Position numbers and translations under genes: made by a program | Source of the DNA: Chloroflexota bacterium | GTDB taxonomy: Bacteria > Chloroflexota > Anaerolineae > JACRMK01 | Length of the DNA stretch: 11,262 bases | Direction: 5' to 3' | Assembly: GCA_016200765.1 (NCBI GenBank) | Contig: JACQEC010000310.1 | Coordinates: 1 to 11,262 of the forward strand | Notes under the pieces: generated by a model | What the model was told of the DNA's origin: nothing | What the model saw: the letters and a program-made list of their open reading frames with translations, nothing else | Databases searched by the model: none | In this document: one piece after another, positions 6,568 to 11,262 of the stretch | Numbering within the stretch: position 1 is the first letter of the stretch | Layout: each line of letters opens with the position of its first letter

Positions 6568-6673
6568 GACTCTAGATCAGTTAATTGAGGTTCGAATCCT
6601 TGCGCCCCAGCCAACCGCATGACCCCAGCAACGGCCTTATCCCCATGGTGGGACTAAGGCCGCTTTGCTGTTT
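6568..6673 (+). repeat. Right direct repeat (attR-like): orphan tRNA-Gln 3' half plus terminator
   Basis: This is the second copy of the 106-bp repeat, 1899 bp downstream of the first. It lacks the tRNA 5' half: the bases before it cannot form the acceptor, D or anticodon stems, so it is not a functional tRNA although the anticodon position reads CTA. It starts 19 bp after the stop codon of the GHKL-nuclease gene and ends 30 bp before the ATG that belongs to the glycosyltransferase. Confidence 0.85.
6632..6672 (+). terminator. Duplicated copy of the tRNA-Gln terminator
   Basis: The same hairpin as behind the tRNA (CGGCCTTA/TAAGGCCG with inner TCCC/GGGA), followed by CTTTGCTGTTT. Here it would terminate transcription of the GHKL-nuclease gene and insulate the glycosyltransferase genes behind it. 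Confidence 0.65.
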
Positions 6674-6703
6674 GGCACTGAATAGCCGAAGAGGATAATC
6701 CAT

Positions 6704-6725
6704 ATGGCTCGGATTGCAATGTTAG
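6704..6725 (+). other. Out-of-frame original 5' end of the glycosyltransferase
   Basis: ATG at 6704 is preceded by GAGGA at 6690-6694 and encodes MARIAML, the typical first beta strand of GT4 glycosyltransferases. The rest of the enzyme continues in a different frame from 6726. The sequence expected in between, a Gly-rich loop of the GG....GG.NVYV type of roughly 20-25 residues, is absent. This points to a deletion with frameshift at about 6725. Confidence 0.6.
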
Positions 6726-7952
6726 TTGTCGCGCGAATTGGGGCGGCGCGGGCACACGGTGGATGTCTATACGCGCCGCGAGAACTCGGCGCGCGCGCAA
6801 ATTGTGGAGATGGGCGAGAACGCGCGCGTGATCCACATCGGCGCCGGCCCCGAAGGGCCAGCCGACAAGAACCAATTGTTCCAATATTTGCCGGAGTTTG
6901 CGCAGGGCGTGCGGCGCTTTGCCCGCTCGAACGGACTGCGCTACGACCTGATCCACAGCCACTACTGGTTATCGGGATGGGTAGCGCGCGAACTGCGGGA
7001 AGCGTGGGGCGCGCCGGTCATTCAGATGTTCCACACACTGGGCCGGATGAAGCAGTTGGTCGCCAGCGACGGCGAGCCGCCCGAGCACGAGCGCCGCATC
7101 GCGGTCGAGGGCGAGATCATGCGCTGGGCTGACCGGGTTATCGCGGCCACCGAGCGCGATCAACAGCAGATGACCACGCTCTACGGCGCCGACTCGCTGA
7201 ACATGCGGGTCATCCCCTGCGGGGTTGACCTGTCGCTGTTCCACCCCTACGACCCGGCCTTCGCGCGCCAAAGCATCGGCGTCGGCCCGGACATGAAGAT
7301 GGTGCTCTTCGTCGGGCGGATGGAGCCGCTCAAGGGCATTGACGACCTCCTGCGCGCCATCGCGCGCATTATCCGCGACCACTCCTTGCCGTGCAAGAGC
7401 GTCGGCCTGATTCTCATCGGCGGCAGCGCCGAAGATCACCCCGATCAAATCTCGGCGGAGATGCAGCGCCTCCTGCGCCTGCGCGATGGGCTTGGGCTAA
7501 ACGAAATGGTCACGTTCCTCGGCGCGCAAGGGCAAGAGCTTCTGCCGCTCTACTACTCTGCCGCCGATGTGCTCGTGATGCCGTCGCATTACGAGTCGTT
7601 CGGCATGGTGGCGCTGGAAGCGATGGCCTGCGCTACGCCGGTGGTCGCCTCCGATGTGGGCGGCCTGTCCTACACGGTCGAAGACGGCGTCACCGGGTTC
7701 CTCGTGCCAGAGCGAAACCCCGCGGCGCTGGCCGACCGCATCTGCGACATCCTCAACGACCAGCCGTTCCGCGACCAACTCGGCCAGCAGGCCCTGCAGG
7801 CCGCGCAACGCTATTCGTGGGGCCGCGTCGCCGGCCAGATCGAAGAGGTCTATCGAGAGGTATTGACTTCAAGCCTCCCGGCCATGGCCTCGTGTCGTTA
7901 CGTCCCATCGCTGGCGACCGCCGAGATGGCCGTCTGTCACGGCGGCGATTGA
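6726..7952 (+). CDS. GT4-family glycosyltransferase with disrupted N-terminus (probably a damaged gene)
   Basis: This 408-codon frame opens at TTG 6726 with SRELGRRGHTVDVYTRRE, normally about 30 residues into a GT-B enzyme. The remainder is complete. HSHYWLSGW is at 77-85, VIPCGVDLSLFHP at 162-174, and the donor-domain opening VLFVGRMEPLKGIDDLL at 193-209. The EX7E motif is Glu290 to Glu298 (ESFGMVALE), followed by PVVASDVGGL. Such enzymes, related to MshA and sucrose-phosphate-synthase-like transferases, move a sugar from a nucleotide donor to a lipid, sugar or inositol acceptor at the cytoplasmic face. The natural start, ATG 6704 with its ribosome-binding site, is out of frame, and the Gly-rich loop that contacts donor phosphate is missing, so the product is probably inactive unless this is an assembly error. 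The acyltransferase gene follows 8 bp later. Confidence 0.8.
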   Translation: MSRELGRRGHTVDVYTRRENSARAQIVEMGENARVIHIGAGPEGPADKNQLFQYLPEFAQGVRRFARSNGLRYDLIHSHYWLSGWVARELREAWGAPVIQMFHTLGRMKQLVASDGEPPEHERRIAVEGEIMRWADRVIAATERDQQQMTTLYGADSLNMRVIPCGVDLSLFHPYDPAFARQSIGVGPDMKMVLFVGRMEPLKGIDDLLRAIARIIRDHSLPCKSVGLILIGGSAEDHPDQISAEMQRLLRLRDGLGLNEMVTFLGAQGQELLPLYYSAADVLVMPSHYESFGMVALEAMACATPVVASDVGGLSYTVEDGVTGFLVPERNPAALADRICDILNDQPFRDQLGQQALQAAQRYSWGRVAGQIEEVYREVLTSSLPAMASCRYVPSLATAEMAVCHGGD

Positions 7953-7960
7953 GCGAGGCC

Positions 7961-8977
7961 ATGCAAGTTACTATCCATTCGTCGGCCTCGATCTTTGAAA
8001 CGCTCCACCCGGAGTGGAACCCGTTGCTCGGCCAATCCATCACGAACTCGTTTTTCCTGACCTGGGAGTTTCAGAAAACGTGGTGGGATCACTTTGGCGG
8101 CGGCCAACATTTGCAAGTCGTCAGCGCGCGCGACGAGGCGGGCAGGCTCATCGGGCTGGCTCCGCTCTATCTGACGCACAGCGAAGGGGAAGCGCATCAC
8201 CTGCGTATTATCGGCGGGATTGACGTGGCGGACTACCTCGACTGGCTGGCCCTGCGCGGGCAGGAGCAGGCCATCCTCGCCGCGCTCTTTGCGGCCATCT
8301 GCGATCAGACGCCCTACCCCTGGACCCTGCTCGACCTGCGCCCACTGCCCGCCGCCACGCCCACGCGCGCCCTCTTGCCCGCGCTGGCCGAGGCGCGCGG
8401 CTTCCACGTCGCCGCCTGTCTGTCGGATGTGTGCCCGATTATCGAACTGCCGCCGACCTTCGAGGCGTATCTGGAATCGTTGGACAAGAAACAGCGCCAC
8501 GAACTGCGCCGCAAGATGCGCAAGGCGCACAGCGACGCCGACGTGCGCTGGCATGTCGTCGGCGCAGACCATGACCTCGCGCGCGCGATGGACGACTTTA
8601 TCGCCCTGCACCAGAGTTCGAGCGCGGGCAAAGATGACTTCATGACACCCCTGATGAAAGATTTCTTTCAGGCGCTGGCGCGCGCGGCCTATGACGCCGG
8701 TTGGCTGGAACTGGCCTTCGTCGAGTTCAACGGCCGCCCCGCCGCCACCTACCTCAACTTCGCTTACGATCGCAACACGCTCGTCTATAATTCGGGTTTC
8801 GATCCGCAGGCCTATTCGCTGCTCAGCCCCGGCATTGTCCTGTTGACGCATTTGATCGAGCGCGCGATTCAGAACGGGCACCAACGTTTCGACTTCCTGC
8901 GCGGCGACGAAGTCTATAAGTTCCGCATGGGCGCCAAGCCGACCGAGGTTCACCAACTGGCGATTAGCCGGACGTGA
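7961..8977 (+). CDS. GNAT-fold acyltransferase of the CelD/BioF2-like (Acetyltransf_6) family
   Basis: This 338-residue cytoplasmic protein resembles CelD-type acyltransferases, which are often encoded in exopolysaccharide and capsule loci. An N-terminal GNAT-like half (to about 165) contains FFLTWEFQKTWWDHFGGG and GLAPLYL. The C-terminal domain (about 168-320) begins with LDKKQRHELRRKMRKA, followed by ELAFVEFNGRPAATYLNFAY and the family-typical ending FDFLRGDEVYKFRMG. The frame is open much further upstream (from 7391) because it overlaps the glycosyltransferase out of frame. The ATG at 7961 is chosen because recognisable homology starts there and it follows the glycosyltransferase stop by 8 bp, with GCGAGG just ahead. 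The two genes therefore look like an operon for sugar transfer and acyl decoration of a surface glycan. Its substrate cannot be told from sequence. Confidence 0.85.
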   Translation: MQVTIHSSASIFETLHPEWNPLLGQSITNSFFLTWEFQKTWWDHFGGGQHLQVVSARDEAGRLIGLAPLYLTHSEGEAHHLRIIGGIDVADYLDWLALRGQEQAILAALFAAICDQTPYPWTLLDLRPLPAATPTRALLPALAEARGFHVAACLSDVCPIIELPPTFEAYLESLDKKQRHELRRKMRKAHSDADVRWHVVGADHDLARAMDDFIALHQSSSAGKDDFMTPLMKDFFQALARAAYDAGWLELAFVEFNGRPAATYLNFAYDRNTLVYNSGFDPQAYSLLSPGIVLLTHLIERAIQNGHQRFDFLRGDEVYKFRMGAKPTEVHQLAISRT

Positions 8978-9014
8978 GGTTGAGCCATCGCGCGCCCCGC
9001 GAGGCTCAGAGTTC

Positions 9015-9140
9015 TTACCGCCGAGCGCAGAATCAATTGTTGATTTCAGATTTTAGATTTTTCGCGCAGCGTGCCAATCTAAAATCAAAAATCTAAGATC
9101 CCCAAATCTCTCGGCGTTCTCTGCGTTCTCGGCGGTGAAA
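9015..9140. repeat. MITE-like imperfect inverted-repeat element
   Basis: The outer ends are related inverted repeats: TTACCGCCGAGCGCAGAA (9015-9032) against TTCTCTGCGTTCTCGGCGG (9118-9136, then TGAAA). Inside, GATTTTAGATT (9049-9059) pairs perfectly with AATCTAAAATC (9076-9086). The right end belongs to the widespread 'CTCTGCGTTCTCGGCGGTGAAA' intergenic repeat, whose antisense reading gives spurious FTAENAENAE peptides. It ends 26 bp before the fmdB start codon and may supply part of its leader. Confidence 0.65.
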
Positions 9141-9154
9141 ATATGGATGACGTT

Positions 9155-9160
9155 AAGGAG
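9155..9160 (+). promoter_or_regulatory. Shine-Dalgarno site of the FmdB-type gene
   Basis: AAGGAG lies six bases before ATG 9167 and only three before ATG 9164. It supports the start that gives MPLYEY, the family's usual N-terminus. Confidence 0.65.
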
Positions 9161-9166
9161 GAGATG

Positions 9167-9397
9167 ATGCCGCTTTACGAATATTTCTGCGTGGACTGCC
9201 GGAAGGTGTTTGAAGCCTTCCGGCCCATGCATCAGGCCGACGAGCCCATCCGCTGTCATCAATGCGAGGGCCTCCAGACGCGCCGCGCCCTATCGCTGTT
9301 CAACGCGCACGGCACCAGCCGGGGCAGTGCGGCGGCCGCGTCGGGCGGCGGGTGCGGCTGTGGCGGGGCTTGCGCCTGCGGCCACAGCCATAATTGA
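9167..9397 (+). CDS. FmdB-family zinc ribbon protein
   Basis: This 76-residue protein begins MPLYEYFCVDC and carries the two CxxC knuckles Cys8/Cys11 and Cys30/Cys33 of the FmdB (putative regulatory protein, zinc ribbon) family. The role of the family is not settled; the name comes from a gene beside formamidase. The linker is Ala/Gly-rich and the tail is unusually metal-ligand-rich, with Cys63, 65, 69, 71 and His73, His75 (GCGCGGACACGHSHN), as seen in some family members. The frame is open from ATG 9143, but that start lies too close to the end of the repeat element and its extra residues are not family-like. The gene stands alone between the repeat element and uppP. Confidence 0.85.
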   Translation: MPLYEYFCVDCRKVFEAFRPMHQADEPIRCHQCEGLQTRRALSLFNAHGTSRGSAAAASGGGCGCGGACACGHSHN

Positions 9398-9427
9398 TCG
9401 TCCCATCCGTCTCAAGACGCGCACCCA

Positions 9428-9459
9428 AGGTTGGGGCGAGCCGCGGCTCGCCCCAACCT
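9428..9459. repeat. Perfect 32-bp palindrome, possible terminator of the FmdB-type gene
   Basis: AGGTTGGGGCGAGCCG is followed directly by its exact reverse complement CGGCTCGCCCCAACCT. The sequence then continues ATTTTG. As RNA it forms a very strong hairpin followed by a short U run, 30 bp after the upstream stop codon and 25 bp before the uppP start. It may act as a terminator, and it also looks like a dispersed palindromic repeat. Confidence 0.7.
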
Positions 9460-9484
9460 ATTTTGCGGCACAGAAAGGGCTGGT

Positions 9485-10312
9485 ATGTCCGTTCTTCAAG
9501 CGGTGATTCTGGGTATTGTGCAGGGCCTCACCGAGTTTATCCCGGTCTCCTCGACCGCGCATCTGATCTTGGTTGAGTCGCTGATGGGGTTGAACCTGGA
9601 GGCCGATGCCGTGCTGGCGTTCAACGTGTTGATCCAACTCGGCACAGCGCTGGCGCTGATCGTCTATTTCTGGAGTGATTGGTGGGCTATCGCGCGCGCG
9701 CTCGCTGGCGGCCTCGCCGCGCGCCAGCCGTGGCGCGACGCCGACTCGCGGCTGGGGTGGCTGCTGGTCGTCGCCACGATCCCCGGCGCCGTGCTTGGCC
9801 TGCTGTTGAAGAAGCCCGTCGAACAACTGCACCAGAACGCGGCTTGGGTGGCCGTGATCCTGATGGCGGCGGCTCTCCTGCTCTTCGCCGCCGAGCGCGT
9901 CGGCGCGCGCGCCCGCTCGCTGACCACGTTGAAGTGGTTGGATGCCCTGTTGATTGGGAGCGCGCAGGCCATCGCGGTCATTCCCGGCGTCTCGCGCTCT
10001 GCGGCCACCATCTCGATGGGGCTGGTTCGCAACTTTGAGCGGCCGGCGGCGGCGCGGTTTAGCTTCCTCATGTCGGCGCCCATTCTGCTGGCGGCCGGGC
10101 TTTACGAGGCGCGCGACCTGCTGAAACTGCCCAACCTGAACGCCTACCTCGCGCCGCTGGCGGTTGGATTTGTCGTCGCGGCGGTCGTGGGGTTCCTGGC
10201 CATCCGCTGGCTGTTGGCGTACCTGTCCACGCGCTCGTTGAACGCCTTTGGTTGGTATCGGATTGCGGCGGGCGCGTTCTTCCTCGTCGTGGTTTTCCTC
10301 AGCGGAAGGTAA
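9485..10312 (+). CDS. uppP: Undecaprenyl-diphosphatase UppP (BacA family)
   Basis: This 275-residue integral membrane protein dephosphorylates undecaprenyl pyrophosphate, renewing the lipid carrier for peptidoglycan and surface polysaccharides; it is linked to bacitracin resistance. Both family signatures are present. QGLTEFIPVSSTAH at 13-26 contains Glu17 and the catalytic-site His26, and PGVSRSAAT at 167-175 contains Arg171. Length and the pattern of several hydrophobic helices match the family. The frame opens earlier at 9431, but ATG 9485 gives the canonical MSVLQAVILGIVQG start and has AAAGGG five bases ahead. The 32-bp palindrome directly upstream suggests independent transcription from the FmdB-type gene. 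Confidence 0.96.
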   Translation: MSVLQAVILGIVQGLTEFIPVSSTAHLILVESLMGLNLEADAVLAFNVLIQLGTALALIVYFWSDWWAIARALAGGLAARQPWRDADSRLGWLLVVATIPGAVLGLLLKKPVEQLHQNAAWVAVILMAAALLLFAAERVGARARSLTTLKWLDALLIGSAQAIAVIPGVSRSAATISMGLVRNFERPAAARFSFLMSAPILLAAGLYEARDLLKLPNLNAYLAPLAVGFVVAAVVGFLAIRWLLAYLSTRSLNAFGWYRIAAGAFFLVVVFLSGR

Positions 10313-10344
10313 CGGACGAGCCGGGCGGCGCATAACGCAGATTC

Positions 10345-10415
10345 GTAGGGGCGAAGCTGCGCGTGGACACCACCACTTTGCAAGACGGCTACCTTACGCG
10401 CGGCTTCGCCCCTAC
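10345..10415. repeat. 71-bp inverted-repeat element (GTAGGGGCGAAGC type), possible bidirectional terminator
   Basis: GTAGGGGCGAAGCTGCGCGT (10345-10364) and ACGCGCGGCTTCGCCCCTAC (10396-10415) form a 20-bp stem with a single non-Watson-Crick pair around a 31-nt loop. The arms resemble a dispersed intergenic repeat seen in Chloroflexota and some cyanobacteria. It lies between convergent genes, uppP and the hydrolase, so it may stop transcription from both sides, although no T tract follows. Confidence 0.7.
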
Positions 10416-10467
10416 CCGCACCATCTCACCTCTCCGCCGTTTCGGCGTTATACCCCGCTGGGCGGGA

Positions 10468-11256
10468 TCAAAGGCCAGCAGATTTCAGCCACGCCAACAG
10501 CGCGCGGTTAAATGCCTCCGGCTTCTCCAGCGCCACGAGGTGCCCGGCGTCGGGGATGATCTCAAGCCGCGCGCCCTTGATGGCTTCCGCGAGTTTGTGC
10601 GACTCCGCGGGCGGGATGATGACATCGTCCGCGCCGGTGACGACAAGCGTCGGCGCGACGATCTGCGCCAGCAGTTCCGTCGAATCGGGGCGCTCGGCCA
10701 TGCCGTGCAGGGCCGCGATGACCCCTTGCGGGCGCGACGCGGCCATGATCTGGCGCACGCGCGCGGCCATCTGCGCGTCGGTATTCTTGGCGGAGAGCAT
10801 CCGCGGGGCCATGGCATCCACCACCACAGCCGAGCCTTGCGCCTGCACTTTCTCGGCGGTGGCGCGCCGCCCGGCGGCTGCTTCGGGCGAGTCGGCCCCG
10901 GCCTTCGTGCCGACCAAGACCAGACCGCGCAATCGGTCCGGGTAGTGCCGCGCGAAGGCCAGCGCCACATAGCCGCCCATCGAGTGACCGGCGAGCACCA
11001 CCGGCCCGCTGTTTAATTGCGCCAGCAGGGCGTGGATATCGGCGGCAAACTGCGCCATGGTGTGAACGGTTCCGGCGCCCTCGCTCTCGCCGAGGCCGCG
11101 CAGGTCAGGCGCAATCACGCGATAATTCGCTTGCAGAGCGTCCACCTGCTTCTGCCACGTCGCCCGGCTCAACGGGAAGCCGTGAATAAAGACCAGCGGC
11201 GTTCCGCGCCCCTCGTCGCTGTACGCCAGTTTGATGTCGCCGACGGTTGCTTGCAT
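10468..11256 (-). CDS. Alpha/beta-fold hydrolase
   Basis: This 262-residue protein has the full alpha/beta hydrolase layout. The oxyanion motif HGFPLS is at 25-30. APDLRGLGES is at 49-58, the nucleophile elbow GHSMGG at 90-95 (Ser92), the acid GADD at 208-211 (probably Asp211), and the catalytic His239 is in DAGHL. A cap segment of about residues 120-190 carries substrate specificity. Such cytoplasmic enzymes (esterases, 3-oxoadipate enol-lactonase-like and related) cannot be assigned a substrate from these motifs alone. The ATG at 11256 gives a family-like N-terminus (MQATVGDIKLAYSDEG). Only six bases lie upstream in the window, so its promoter and a possible longer start cannot be judged. 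It faces uppP across a hairpin element. Confidence 0.9.
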   Translation of the reverse strand: MQATVGDIKLAYSDEGRGTPLVFIHGFPLSRATWQKQVDALQANYRVIAPDLRGLGESEGAGTVHTMAQFAADIHALLAQLNSGPVVLAGHSMGGYVALAFARHYPDRLRGLVLVGTKAGADSPEAAAGRRATAEKVQAQGSAVVVDAMAPRMLSAKNTDAQMAARVRQIMAASRPQGVIAALHGMAERPDSTELLAQIVAPTLVVTGADDVIIPPAESHKLAEAIKGARLEIIPDAGHLVALEKPEAFNRALLAWLKSAGL

Positions 11257-11262
11257 CGAAAT

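Noticed and set aside
6551..6625. Second tRNA-Gln or amber-suppressor tRNA (anticodon position reads CTA)
   Set aside because: The 5' half is missing: no acceptor or D stem can form and the anticodon stem has mismatches. It is only the repeat copy.
7391..7960. 190-codon upstream extension of the acyltransferase frame
   Set aside because: It overlaps the glycosyltransferase in another frame, is Arg/Pro-rich, and shows no family sequence until MQVTIHSS at 7961.
9053..9262. Minus-strand open frame containing IFTAENAENAE
   Set aside because: It is the translation of a dispersed intergenic repeat running into the antisense of the FmdB-type gene.
9458..10333. Long minus-strand open frame over uppP
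   Set aside because: It is the antisense of a strong uppP gene, rich in Arg/Gln from high GC content, with no recognisable domain. The same holds for the minus-strand frame at 7937-8956 over the acyltransferase.
1..11262. CRISPR array
   Set aside because: No regularly spaced direct repeats with unique spacers were found. The repeats present are one long direct pair, a 21-bp tandem pair and palindromes.

Overview
The window is GC-rich bacterial chromosome, probably from a member of the Chloroflexota. That assignment is an inference from gene style: a B12-type ribonucleotide reductase paired with NrdR, a very large multi-domain cyclic-di-GMP protein, FmdB-type zinc ribbons, and intergenic inverted repeats of the GTAGGGGCGAAGC and 'TTCTCGGCGGTGAA' kinds. 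No marker gene proves it. One segment, about 4.8-6.55 kb, is clearly more AT-rich than its surroundings and looks acquired.

Left part (1-4350, all on the minus strand). A large c-di-GMP signalling protein (dCache sensor, HAMP, GAF, HD-GYP, GAF, GGDEF) is read first. It is followed by nrdR and the first 33 codons of a class II ribonucleotide reductase gene that runs off the left edge. In front of nrdR are a plausible sigma70-type promoter and two matching NrdR-box-like sites exactly 32 bp apart. This fits a self-regulated nrdR-nrdJ operon.

Middle (4601-6673). A complete tRNA-Gln(CTG) gene has its own promoter and an intrinsic terminator. Its 3' half plus terminator is repeated 1899 bp downstream (106 bp, two mismatches). 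Between the repeats lie a decayed IS3-type transposase fragment and one intact AT-rich gene of 501 codons. That gene encodes an N-terminal GHKL (MORC/MutL/Hsp90-like) ATPase and a C-terminal PD-(D/E)XK-like nuclease. The layout is a tiny tRNA-flanked island with a single cargo gene, most simply a candidate stand-alone anti-phage or DNA-processing system. This is the most interesting part of the window.

Right part (6704-11262). Immediately after the right-hand repeat comes a GT4 glycosyltransferase whose first seven codons are out of frame with the rest, and a Gly-rich loop segment appears to be missing. It is followed 8 bp later by a CelD-type GNAT acyltransferase, so the pair probably works in cell-surface polysaccharide or glycoconjugate synthesis. 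Then come an FmdB-type zinc ribbon protein, undecaprenyl-diphosphatase UppP (lipid carrier recycling for cell-wall and surface polymers), and a convergent alpha/beta hydrolase. Three intergenic gaps here carry inverted-repeat elements: an imperfect MITE-like element, a perfect 32-bp palindrome, and a 71-bp hairpin element.
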